This document shows, piece after piece, positions 1-6,347 of a stretch of DNA of 8,947 bases; the stretch's first letter is position 1; each line of letters opens with the position of its first letter. Made by a program: the position numbers and the translations under genes. The notes below the pieces were generated by a model. It had not been told where the DNA came from. It made no database searches and worked only from the letters and a program-made list of their open reading frames with translations. Source of the DNA: Candidatus Nitrotoga sp. CP45 (GTDB lineage Bacteria; Bacteroidota; Bacteroidia; Flavobacteriales; Flavobacteriaceae); contig CALQCV020000066.1 in assembly GCA_943329165.2 (NCBI GenBank), positions 1-8,947 of the forward strand, in the 5' to 3' direction.

Positions 1-231
1 ATAAGCAGTTGATGAAGTTTTTCTTTCTTTTGTTTTTGTAATGAGAATTGTAAAATTTAAAAACACTAAAACGGTAATTGATGCGGCAACAAGCCAAACA
101 GTTTTTGAGGAAAATTTATTATCTTTTTGAATTCTTTGTTGAATTTTTGAAAACAAATCATCATTTGGTTCAACAGATTTAATTCCGTTAGTGCTGTTCA
201 AAATGGTTGTAATCCAATTATTTTTTTCCAT
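1..231 (-). CDS. Putative anti-sigma factor, N-terminal part (cut by window edge)
   Basis: This reading frame starts at an ATG (231-229, reverse strand) and stays open for 77 codons to the left edge, so the C-terminal part is missing. The protein begins MEKNNWITTILNST, has a hydrophilic, charged N-terminal stretch of about 43 residues containing an amphipathic segment (DDLFSKIQQRIQK, residues 24-36), then one hydrophobic membrane segment at about 44-64 (TVWLVAASITVLVFLNFTIL), then a basic stretch (KTKERK). A stop codon lies in frame 11 codons upstream of the ATG, which fixes the start. It lies 66 bp downstream of an ECF sigma factor gene on the same strand. A short cytoplasmic N-terminus, one membrane helix and this gene order are typical of membrane anti-sigma factors in Bacteroidota. 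There is no visible zinc-binding HxxxCxxC motif. The role is inferred from position and topology, not from recognised homology. Confidence 0.6.
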   Translation of the reverse strand, partial: MEKNNWITTILNSTNGIKSVEPNDDLFSKIQQRIQKDNKFSSKTVWLVAASITVLVFLNFTILITKTKERKTSSTAY

Positions 232-297
232 GCTTGTGCTGAATTTATTTATTCTGAATTCATTTCAGAAGTTCAGTATTTACTTTGACGAATGTTG

Positions 298-846
298 TTA
301 TTTTTTCTTGCGGTACTGATTAAATTTTTCGGATAATTTATCTTGTAGCGACACTTTTGCTCTGAAAACCAAGGATTCAACCGATGAAATACTGACTTGC
401 ATGATCTCAGCAATTTCAGGATTGCTTAATCCGTCAAGTTTAGATAAGAGAAAAGCAGTCTTTTGATTTTCGGTTAACGTATTGATTACAGCAAAAAGAA
501 TTGTAGCTTCTTCTTGATTTTCTATCAAAATCCCAGGATGTTCAAATGTAGTTTTGTTAAGATATTCAGCTTCGTTTTGGCTTTTCTTTCCAAAAATAAA
601 AAAGCGCTTCTGACTATTCTTTTGCTTAATATAATCCAAACATTGGTTAATGGTAATACGATAAATCCAGGTTTTATAAGACGAATTTTTATTGAAGTTC
701 TCCAGAGAATTATAAACTTTAACAAAAACATCTTGAGTAATTTCTTCTGCATCTTCAATATTTTGTAAATAATTCAGTGCCACATTAAATACGAGTGTTT
801 TGTATTCATGATATAATTTTTCGAAATGAAATTGGCTTTCAATCAT
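298..846 (-). CDS. RNA polymerase ECF-type sigma factor (sigma-70 family)
   Basis: The 182-residue protein directs RNA polymerase to a set of promoters. It has both domains of an ECF sigma factor. Region 2 covers about residues 9-80, with DAEEITQDVFVKVY (core-binding part, 32-45) and the -10 recognition stretch SYKTWIYRITINQCLDYIKQ (56-75). A linker of about 40 residues follows. Region 4 covers about 122-172, with LTENQKTAFLLSKLDGLSNP and the helix-turn-helix EIAEIMQVSISSVESLVFRA (144-163). I chose the ATG at 846-844. A frame starting at TTG (861-859) adds five residues but lies outside the conserved domain, and no further ATG is available upstream before a stop. The next gene on this strand looks like its membrane anti-sigma factor, so activity is probably controlled by release from the membrane. 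It is transcribed away from fabG. What it responds to cannot be read from the sequence. Confidence 0.93.
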   Translation of the reverse strand: MIESQFHFEKLYHEYKTLVFNVALNYLQNIEDAEEITQDVFVKVYNSLENFNKNSSYKTWIYRITINQCLDYIKQKNSQKRFFIFGKKSQNEAEYLNKTTFEHPGILIENQEEATILFAVINTLTENQKTAFLLSKLDGLSNPEIAEIMQVSISSVESLVFRAKVSLQDKLSEKFNQYRKKK

Positions 847-912
847 TTGGTAAAATGTCAACTTTCGACTTGCAATGATACTAAATGATTTTTTACTAAC
901 TATAAATTATTC

Positions 913-920
913 TATATTTG
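913..920 (+). promoter_or_regulatory. Probable -7 promoter box for fabG
   Basis: TATATTTG matches the Bacteroidota -7 consensus TAnnTTTG at all fixed positions. It would give a leader of about 30 bases before the fabG ATG at 958, which is usual for this group. Upstream at the -33 distance there is only a T-rich run (889-894), not a clear TTTG. The box lies in the 111-bp region between the divergent sigma factor gene and fabG. Confidence 0.55.
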
Positions 921-938
921 AACTTTCAATTAAAAAAT

Positions 939-946
939 CAAAACTA
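939..946 (-). promoter_or_regulatory. Possible -7 promoter box for the sigma factor gene
   Basis: On the reverse strand this reads TAGTTTTG, a full match to the Bacteroidota -7 consensus TAnnTTTG. It would give a leader of about 85 bases before the ATG at 846. No clear TTG box is seen at the -33 distance. A closer candidate with one mismatch (TATCATTG, 880-873) would give a leader of about 20 bases. ECF genes are often autoregulated through boxes of other sequence, so either assignment is tentative. Confidence 0.3.
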
Positions 947-957
947 ATTTTTATAAA

Positions 958-1704
958 ATGAAATTATTAGAAGGAAAAGTAGCCATTATTACTGGAGCTA
1001 GCAGAGGAATTGGGAGTGGAATCGCAAAAGTATTTGCACAGCATGGAGCAAACGTAGCATTTACCTATAGTTCATCTGCCGAATCAGCTTTGGCTTTAGA
1101 AAATGAATTATTGGCGATGGGAATCAAAGCCAAAGGATATAAATCAAATGCTGCCGATTTCAATGAAGCTCAAAAACTATCAGATGATGTAATGGCAGAG
1201 TTTGGAAATATTGACATCCTTATCAACAATGCCGGAATTACCAAAGACAACCTTTTGATGCGTATGTCAGAAGAAGATTTTGATAAAGTCATCGAAATCA
1301 ATTTGAAATCGGTATTTAATATGACCAAAGCGGTCCAAAAAATCATGTTGAAAAACCGCAAAGGTTCTATCGTAAACATGAGTAGTGTAGTAGGAGTGAA
1401 AGGAAATGCCGGACAAGCAAATTATGCTGCGTCAAAAGCGGGTATGATTGGTTTTACTAAATCGGTTGCTTTGGAATTGGGTTCAAGAAATATTCGTTGT
1501 AATGCTATTGCTCCTGGTTTTATCGAAACTGAAATGACAGCTAAACTTAACGATGATGTCGTTCAAGGTTGGAGAGATTCTATTCCGTTGAAACGCGGCG
1601 GAACTCCCGAAGATGTCGCCAATGCTTGTCTTTTCTTTGCTTCTGATATGAGTGCCTATGTTTCAGGACAAGTGTTGAATGTTTGTGGAGGTATGTTAAC
1701 TTAG
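958..1704 (+). CDS. fabG: 3-oxoacyl-[acyl-carrier-protein] reductase FabG
   Basis: This NADPH-dependent short-chain dehydrogenase reduces 3-oxoacyl-ACP to 3-hydroxyacyl-ACP in type II fatty acid elongation in the cytoplasm. The 248 residues match the usual FabG length of about 245-250. It has the Rossmann cofactor motif TGASRGIG (12-19), NNAG (90-93), the catalytic Asn in EINLKSVF (N115), and the catalytic triad S143, Y156 and K160 in the segments NMSSVVG and YAASK. The stretch GNAGQANYAASKAG is close to that of known FabG proteins, and the end (VSGQVLNVCGGMLT) is the family C-terminus. The neighbours are not other fab genes, so a different SDR reductase cannot be fully excluded, but the match is much closer to FabG than to generic SDRs. 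Its TAG stop abuts a repeat element. The gene downstream, 87 bp on, encodes an unrelated VWA membrane protein. Confidence 0.93.
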   Translation: MKLLEGKVAIITGASRGIGSGIAKVFAQHGANVAFTYSSSAESALALENELLAMGIKAKGYKSNAADFNEAQKLSDDVMAEFGNIDILINNAGITKDNLLMRMSEEDFDKVIEINLKSVFNMTKAVQKIMLKNRKGSIVNMSSVVGVKGNAGQANYAASKAGMIGFTKSVALELGSRNIRCNAIAPGFIETEMTAKLNDDVVQGWRDSIPLKRGGTPEDVANACLFFASDMSAYVSGQVLNVCGGMLT

Positions 1705-1765
1705 TATTCAGTTTACAGTCTCAGTTAGCAGATTAAACTGAAAACTGCGACTGAAAACTGCGACT
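1705..1765 (+). repeat. Intergenic repeat element, copy 1 (hairpin plus two 13-bp units)
   Basis: The element starts at the base after the fabG stop codon with TATTCAGT. It then has a left arm (1716-1731, CAGTCTCAGTTAGCAG), a 6-base loop (1732-1737), and two exact tandem copies of the 13-bp unit CTGAAAACTGCGA (1738-1750, 1751-1763). The left arm pairs with 1738-1753 at 13 of 16 positions, so the transcript could fold into a stem-loop. A longer copy of the same design follows aroC near 7413-7537. The hairpin could act as a terminator or mRNA end stabiliser for fabG, but there is no run of T directly after the stem. It fills most of the 87-bp gap between fabG and the next gene. Confidence 0.85.
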
Positions 1766-1791
1766 TATTTTAAAATTGAACACTAAAAAAT

Positions 1792-3819
1792 ATGAACACC
1801 ACAACAATCCTGTTATTACTCGTATCAATACTAATTGCTGCTGGTTTATCATTTTACCAATATTATTACAAAGTCAAAAGCAAATCAAAAGTCACTTTAC
1901 TTTTGGCTTTTTTGCGTTTCTTTTCGATTTTTGGATTGTTACTTTTACTTATAAATCCTATAATTTCACGAAAAACGGTTGAAACGGTTAAAACACCCTT
2001 GCCTCTTGTTATTGACAATTCAGCTTCTATTACTGATTTGAAAGCTGATAAGTCGGCAATGGAAGTCTTTCAAAATCTTTCTGAAAACAAAAAACTTGCT
2101 GATAAATTTGATTTACAAGCCTATCAGTTTGATACTGATTTTATGCCGGCAGATACAATTGATTTTAAAGGAACACAATCGAATATTGATGTGGTTGCCA
2201 AAAATCTAAAAAACATATACAAGAACCAGCATTATCCCACTGTTTTAATTTCTGATGGAAATCAAACTTCTGGCGAAGATTATGTTTTTGGATTCAATCC
2301 CGAAAACAAGGTCTATCCATTGGTAGTTGGCGATACTACAACTTATTTGGATTTAAGAATCACTCAATTGAATGTCAATAAATACGTGTTTCACAAGAAT
2401 AAATTCCCTGTTGAAGTTTTCCTGAATTATGCCGGAACCAAAAGCATAAATGCCCTATTTAAAATCTCGCAAGGCAATAGTGTTCTTAACGAACAAACGA
2501 TTGCTTTTTCTCCATCTAAAAAATCGGCAACGCTAAATGTTATATTGCCTGCAAATAAAGTTGGGCTGCAGATTTTAAAAGCTACTATTTCATCAAAAGA
2601 ACAGGAAAAGAATACGTACAACAATGTTAAGAATTTTGCGGTAGAAGTCATCGATCAAAAGACAGAAGTGGCGCTGGTTTCATCAATTTCACATCCTGAT
2701 TTGGGTGCAATTAAACGAAGTATTGAATCTAATGCACAAAGAAAAGTAACTATCCTTAAACCAAATAAAATCAATTCGTTAACAAATTATAATATTTTGA
2801 TATTATATCAGCCAAATGTTGAGTTTAAAGCTGTTTTTGATCAAAACGAAAATGCTAAAATTAATACTTGGATAATAACAGGAAACGATACTGATTATAA
2901 CTTTTTGAATCAAAACCAAAGCAGTTATACTTTCAAAATGAGCGGAAGTAAAGAGGATTATTTGGCTTCGTTTGACAATCAGTTCAATTTATTTGCTTTG
3001 GATAATATTGGTTTTGAACAGTTTCCACCGTTGGAGAATCCTTTTGGAGCGATAACTGCCAATGGCAATACTAATACGTTATTGTCTTCTACCATTCGCA
3101 ACATCCCAACTAATCAGCCATTGATGACTTTTGTTGAAAATCAAGGCAAAAGAAGTGCTTTCTTATTTGGTGAAAATATTTGGAAATGGCGAGCTAATAA
3201 ATATATTGACAAAAAAAGTTTTGCTGATTTTGATATTTTCTTAGACAAAACCATTCAGTATTTAGCATCAAACAACGCCAGAAAGTCTTTAGTAGTTTCA
3301 CATGAACGCTTTTACAATTCGGGTGAAGGTATTGAAATCACAGCGCAGTTTTTTAACAAAAACTATGAACTTGACGAAAAAGCACGACTCACAATCTCGG
3401 TTTCCAATGCCAAAACCAAACAAGTAAAAAATTATGATTTGCTAAGAACAACGAATGCTTTTCAAGTTAACCTCGATGGATTAGTTGCGGGAAATTATAA
3501 GTTTACTGTAAAAGAATTAAATTCGAATTCCGTTTATTCAAGTAGTTTTGAGGTATTGGATTTTGATATTGAAAAACAATTTGTAAATCCGGATTGGAGC
3601 AAACTAAACCAATTGGCAAAACAAACCAAAGGCAAAGCATTTCTGCCAAACCAAACAGATTTACTCATACAACAACTGCTCGCGGATGATAGCTACAAAG
3701 CCATTCAAAAAACTTTGGTAAAGAAATCACCTTTGATTGATTGGGTTTGGTTGTTGGTTTTAATTGCCATTTCTCTTGGCGCAGAATGGTTTATTCGAAA
3801 ATATAATGGGATGTTATAA
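1792..3819 (+). CDS. Membrane-anchored protein with VWA-like domain, BatA-like architecture
   Basis: This 675-residue protein has two N-terminal membrane helices (about 4-26 and 35-58) and one at the C-terminus (about 650-668), ending in AEWFIRKYNGML. Between helix 2 and the last helix is a large domain, probably periplasmic. Residues 70-182 look like a von Willebrand A fold: the metal-site motif DNSAS (D75, S77, S79), a likely metal-site threonine T128, and LISDGNQTSG with D155, followed by the strand VYPLVVGD. Next come a beta-sandwich-like part (about 188-288) and an alpha/beta part resembling class I glutamine amidotransferase-like domains (about 291-490). The latter contains GKRSAFLFGENIWKWR (452-467), a pattern common in this membrane family. 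A second beta-rich part (about 500-592) follows. Its function is unknown; relatives are called VWA-domain proteins, and a role in envelope protein complexes is only inferred. The ATG at 1792 gives a proper membrane N-terminus. Confidence 0.8.
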   Translation: MNTTTILLLLVSILIAAGLSFYQYYYKVKSKSKVTLLLAFLRFFSIFGLLLLLINPIISRKTVETVKTPLPLVIDNSASITDLKADKSAMEVFQNLSENKKLADKFDLQAYQFDTDFMPADTIDFKGTQSNIDVVAKNLKNIYKNQHYPTVLISDGNQTSGEDYVFGFNPENKVYPLVVGDTTTYLDLRITQLNVNKYVFHKNKFPVEVFLNYAGTKSINALFKISQGNSVLNEQTIAFSPSKKSATLNVILPANKVGLQILKATISSKEQEKNTYNNVKNFAVEVIDQKTEVALVSSISHPDLGAIKRSIESNAQRKVTILKPNKINSLTNYNILILYQPNVEFKAVFDQNENAKINTWIITGNDTDYNFLNQNQSSYTFKMSGSKEDYLASFDNQFNLFALDNIGFEQFPPLENPFGAITANGNTNTLLSSTIRNIPTNQPLMTFVENQGKRSAFLFGENIWKWRANKYIDKKSFADFDIFLDKTIQYLASNNARKSLVVSHERFYNSGEGIEITAQFFNKNYELDEKARLTISVSNAKTKQVKNYDLLRTTNAFQVNLDGLVAGNYKFTVKELNSNSVYSSSFEVLDFDIEKQFVNPDWSKLNQLAKQTKGKAFLPNQTDLLIQQLLADDSYKAIQKTLVKKSPLIDWVWLLVLIAISLGAEWFIRKYNGML

Positions 3820-3874
3820 TTCTTGCTTCGGTAACTTTTATTTGTTTTTTAACAAACAAACAAGCCTTTTTGCT

Positions 3875-3882
3875 TAAATTCG
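3875..3882 (+). promoter_or_regulatory. Possible -7 promoter box for bshA
   Basis: TAAATTCG matches the -7 consensus TAnnTTTG with one mismatch and lies 18 bases before the bshA ATG. No TTTG is found at the usual -33 spacing. The 81-bp gap also contains two weak AT-rich stem-loops (TTTGTT/AACAAA at 3841-3856 and AAGC/GCTT at 3862-3875), which could end the upstream transcript, but neither is convincing. Confidence 0.28.
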
Positions 3883-3900
3883 TAACACTAAAAATCACAC

Positions 3901-5034
3901 ATGAAAATTGCCATTGTATGCTATCCGACGTTTGGAGGTAGTGGAGTAGTTGCCACCGAATTAGGCTTAGAACTTGCACATCGCGGCCACGAGATTCATT
4001 TTATTACCTATCGTCAACCGGTGAGATTGGCACTCTTAAATTCAAATGTGCATTATCATGAAGTTAATGTTCCCGAGTATCCTTTATTTCATTATCAACC
4101 CTATGAGTTAGCGTTATCTAGCAAATTGGTAGATATGGTTAAACTTTACAAAATAGAATTGTTGCATGTGCATTATGCAATTCCACATGCGTATGCTGGT
4201 TATATGGCAAAGCAAATGTTGAAGAATGAAGGAATAAAAATCCCAATGGTAACTACACTTCACGGCACCGATATTACTTTGGTGGGAAATCATCCAGTAT
4301 ATAAACCTGCTGTTACTTTTAGTATCAACAAATCGGATATCGTGACTTCTGTTTCACAAAATCTAAAAGATGAAACCAATAAATTGTTTAACATCAAGAA
4401 AGAAATTCATGTGATTCCGAATTTTATTGAGTTAGACAAAATTCGTAATGAAAGTCAGATTTCCTGTCACCGCTCCGTTATGGCTAAAAAAGAAGAACGA
4501 ATTGTAACCCACATTAGTAACTTTAGAAAAGTAAAACGAATTCCGGATATCATCAAGATATTCTATAAAATACAACAAAAAATTTCAGCAAAATTAATGA
4601 TGGTTGGCGATGGTCCGGAAAAATCAAGAGCGGTACAGCTTTGTAAAGAACTTGGTATTGAGGATAAAGTGATTTTCTTTGGAAACAGCAATGAGATAGA
4701 TCAAATTCTTTCCTATTCTGATTTGTTTTTATTGCCATCAGAAACCGAGAGTTTTGGTTTAGCCGCACTAGAAGCAATGGCATGGAGTGTCCCAGTAATA
4801 TCAAGTAATTCAGGTGGTTTGTCAGAAGTAAACTTTGACGGCGTTTCCGGATACCTTAGCAATGTAGGAGATGTTGACAGCATGGCAGAGAATGCCTTAA
4901 AAATACTTTCTGACGATACAATTTTAGCCCAATTCAGAAAAAATGCATTGGGTGTCGCTCAACAATTTGACATCAAAAATATACTTCCATTGTATGAGGC
5001 ACTATATCATAAAGCTATTAAAAATTCTAAATGA
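3901..5034 (+). CDS. bshA: N-acetyl-alpha-D-glucosaminyl L-malate synthase BshA
   Basis: This GT4-family glycosyltransferase joins N-acetylglucosamine from UDP-GlcNAc to L-malate, the first step of bacillithiol synthesis, in the cytoplasm. Its 377 residues match the family length. The N-terminus MKIAIVCYPTFGGSGVVATE is characteristic of BshA, with the glycine loop GGSG at 12-15. Other family stretches are LLHVHYAIPHAYAG (87-100), TTLHGTDITLVGNHP (118-132), HISNFRKVKR (204-213), VGDGPEKS (235-242), and the GT4 E-x7-E motif ETESFGLAALEA with E283 and E291. The start ATG at 3901 places the first strand and glycine loop at the usual distance. The stop codon overlaps the next start by 4 bp, so the two are probably one transcript. 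The later bacillithiol genes bshB and bshC are not in this window. A less specific GT4 enzyme is unlikely given the N-terminal match. Confidence 0.93.
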   Translation: MKIAIVCYPTFGGSGVVATELGLELAHRGHEIHFITYRQPVRLALLNSNVHYHEVNVPEYPLFHYQPYELALSSKLVDMVKLYKIELLHVHYAIPHAYAGYMAKQMLKNEGIKIPMVTTLHGTDITLVGNHPVYKPAVTFSINKSDIVTSVSQNLKDETNKLFNIKKEIHVIPNFIELDKIRNESQISCHRSVMAKKEERIVTHISNFRKVKRIPDIIKIFYKIQQKISAKLMMVGDGPEKSRAVQLCKELGIEDKVIFFGNSNEIDQILSYSDLFLLPSETESFGLAALEAMAWSVPVISSNSGGLSEVNFDGVSGYLSNVGDVDSMAENALKILSDDTILAQFRKNALGVAQQFDIKNILPLYEALYHKAIKNSK

Positions 5035-5456
5035 AGAAAATAATTTCAACACTAGTAATTGCGCTACTATATTCATGTTCATCAACTACGAATATAGCGA
5101 ACAAACCGTTATATGAAGTGCTACTGGTCAACAATGATGGTGGTTCGAGCATAAAATTTTATGAAATATTCACTGAATCAAAAGAAATCAAAATGCTTTT
5201 AGGTGATGAAACTTTACGTAAAAAAATAAACGCTGATGATATAACCACATCTAATTTTGTTATTTTTAATGCCGGACCAACATTGGAAATAAACAATAAA
5301 GTTACAATTGAAAATGTTATAGAGACACCAACTCAAATTGAAGTTTATATTAAGGATGCCCAAAAGAATATTGACGCAGTTCAAACAGATGATGAAACTT
5401 TGTACCCTTATACCGTCATAAAAATAAACTCGAAGAAACCAATTGTTATCAAATAA
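5031..5456 (+). CDS. Small predicted lipoprotein, function unknown
   Basis: The 141-residue protein has a lipoprotein signal peptide: MKKIISTLVIALLYSC, with lipobox L13-Y-S-C16 and the lipid-carrying cysteine at C16. The mature part (about 125 residues) alternates charged and hydrophobic residues as a beta-rich soluble domain would and contains no cysteines. Its start ATG overlaps the bshA stop (ATGA, 5031-5034), which suggests translational coupling. A strong terminator follows directly. The middle and end (FVIFNAGPTLEINNKVTIENV, then PYTVIKINSKKPIVIK) faintly recall the PrcB-like domain seen in small secreted Bacteroidota proteins, but I do not regard this as an identification. The link to bacillithiol synthesis is positional only. 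Serine at positions +2 and +3 after the cysteine gives no clear signal for surface export. Confidence 0.8.
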   Translation: MKKIISTLVIALLYSCSSTTNIANKPLYEVLLVNNDGGSSIKFYEIFTESKEIKMLLGDETLRKKINADDITTSNFVIFNAGPTLEINNKVTIENVIETPTQIEVYIKDAQKNIDAVQTDDETLYPYTVIKINSKKPIVIK

Positions 5457-5490
5457 AAATTCCCGTCTCGTAAAAGATGGGATTTTTATT
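5456..5490. terminator. Two-way intrinsic terminator between convergent genes
   Basis: A 13-bp stem (5456-5468 with 5475-5487) encloses a 6-base loop (5469-5474). Core pairs are TCCC/GGGA and TCT/AGA, with one G-T wobble and one T-T mismatch. The stem is flanked by A residues on the left and T residues on the right, so it can end transcription in both directions. It sits between the lipoprotein gene (plus) and the beta-barrel gene (minus), whose stop codons are about 50 bp apart. Confidence 0.85.
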
Positions 5491-5505
5491 TATGTGTGAT
5501 TTTTA

Positions 5506-6015
5506 TTAAAATCTGTAACGAATACCAAGCGCGATGTCTGGACCGAATCTATTATAGTTATTATCAAAATCACTTCTGTCATCACCAAAGTATAACTCAG
5601 GTCTTAAATCTAAAGACAACTGAATTGGAACTTCTTTAAAATTGTATTCAATACCGATATCACCTGCAGCTAGCAGGAATGTTCCTCCATCGTCAACCGG
5701 ATTGCCCGGTCCATTGTAGCTCCAGCTTCCAATACCGGCACCAATACCTGCGTACCAATTGAAGCCTCCGTCGATATTCCAAACCCATTGGTAAATACCT
5801 ACCAATTTCATTGCATCATAATTTCTGCTGTTTCTCCACCCTAAATCCAACTCTAAACGATTATTTTTAGACAAACCTCTTTGATAAGATAGTTCTCCTC
5901 CAAAACCATCGTTGTCTCCTAAACGAAGTCCTAAAGCATTTTTTGAAATGTCCTGAGCCTGTGCGCTAAATGCTAATCCGATTAGCATAAAAGCAGATAA
6001 AATGATTTTTTTCAT
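5506..6015 (-). CDS. Small outer-membrane beta-barrel protein
   Basis: The 169-residue protein begins with a Sec signal peptide (MKKIILSAFMLIGLAFSAQA, probable cleavage after AQA at 18-20). The mature part of about 149 residues alternates polar and nonpolar residues in strands rich in Gly, Tyr and Trp, such as ALGLRLG, FGGELSYQRGL, RLELDLGW, WYAGIGAGIGSW, GDIGIEYNF and IQLSLDLRPELYFG. It ends in IALGIRYRF. A C-terminal aromatic residue after alternating residues is the usual outer-membrane assembly signal. The size fits an eight-stranded barrel. It contains no plug domain or peptidoglycan-binding domain. The function is unknown: proteins of this kind are usually annotated only as outer-membrane beta-barrel proteins. 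It is a single-gene unit ending at the shared terminator at 5456-5490. A weak -7-like box (GACATTTG on the reverse strand, 6048-6041) lies 25 bases upstream of the ATG. Confidence 0.85.
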   Translation of the reverse strand: MKKIILSAFMLIGLAFSAQAQDISKNALGLRLGDNDGFGGELSYQRGLSKNNRLELDLGWRNSRNYDAMKLVGIYQWVWNIDGGFNWYAGIGAGIGSWSYNGPGNPVDDGGTFLLAAGDIGIEYNFKEVPIQLSLDLRPELYFGDDRSDFDNNYNRFGPDIALGIRYRF

Positions 6016-6347
6016 TATTTAAATTTTAATTAGTTTTTGACAAATGTCGGCTAAAATAATAACGACTGTCTTATATAATATTAGAAATTTATTACACAAT
6101 TTCTGACCAAACCAATCAATTATAAAATATTTTTCTTTTACATAAATCACAGAGGCGACTAGTTGCTGGTTTATAAAGTCTTCCTTTATAAATAAATTTT
6201 CTATCTAAAGTAGTTTATTCGGTATAACCAGTTGAAGATCTTACCAAAATAACTTTTAAATAATAATCTTTTGCACTTTTAAACTTTACGCTATATTTGT
6301 TAGCGCGAGGCTGTAAAGCCAAATTGAACGAAGTAAATCAATATAAT
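6016..6347. other. AT-rich region between divergent beta-barrel gene and aroC
   Basis: No convincing gene is visible in these 332 bases. The region carries the upstream control sites of two divergent genes. On the aroC side it holds a good promoter (6270-6299) and a leader of about 45 bases containing a small hairpin, GGCT-GTAA-AGCC (6309-6320), whose loop fits the GNRA tetraloop pattern. In the middle are two copies of the palindrome TTTATAAA (6170-6177, 6185-6192), 15 bp apart, and a distant inverted pair CTGGTT (6166-6171) and AACCAG (6226-6231). These could be binding sites, but such AT-rich matches also arise by chance. Confidence 0.6.
6270..6299 (+). promoter_or_regulatory. Strong Bacteroidota-type promoter for aroC
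   Basis: TTTG at 6270-6273 (-33 box), an 18-base spacer, and TATATTTG at 6292-6299 (-7 box) match the Bacteroidota consensus TTTG-N(17-23)-TAnnTTTG at all fixed positions. Transcription should start near 6305, giving a leader of about 45 bases before the aroC ATG. The TTG that opens the longest aroC frame (6297-6299) is part of the -7 box itself, so it cannot lie in the transcript from this promoter. Confidence 0.8.

Noticed and set aside
514..768. Open frame of 84 codons on the plus strand
   Set aside because: It lies wholly antisense to the well-supported ECF sigma factor gene and has no recognisable domain; it is a by-product of AT-rich coding sequence.
847..861. Five-residue N-terminal extension of the sigma factor from TTG at 861
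   Set aside because: An ATG five codons later is the better start in this group and leaves the whole conserved domain intact; the extension cannot be strictly excluded.
1776..1982. Open frame of 68 codons on the plus strand overlapping the VWA gene
   Set aside because: It overlaps the start of the VWA protein in another frame, begins at a non-ATG codon (TTG at 1776), and would put polar residues where the real frame has a clear membrane anchor.
3841..3875. Terminator after the VWA gene
   Set aside because: The only stems are six A/T-rich pairs (TTTGTT/AACAAA) and a 4-bp AAGC/GCTT stem; both are too weak to call.
3791..3979. Open frame of 62 codons on the minus strand across the VWA/bshA gap
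   Set aside because: It covers the ends of two solid plus-strand genes and shows no signal peptide, domain or promoter.
6297..6347. N-terminal extension of AroC from a TTG start
   Set aside because: The TTG is part of the -7 promoter box, and the extra residues ([16 protein letters not shown]) are not part of the chorismate synthase family.
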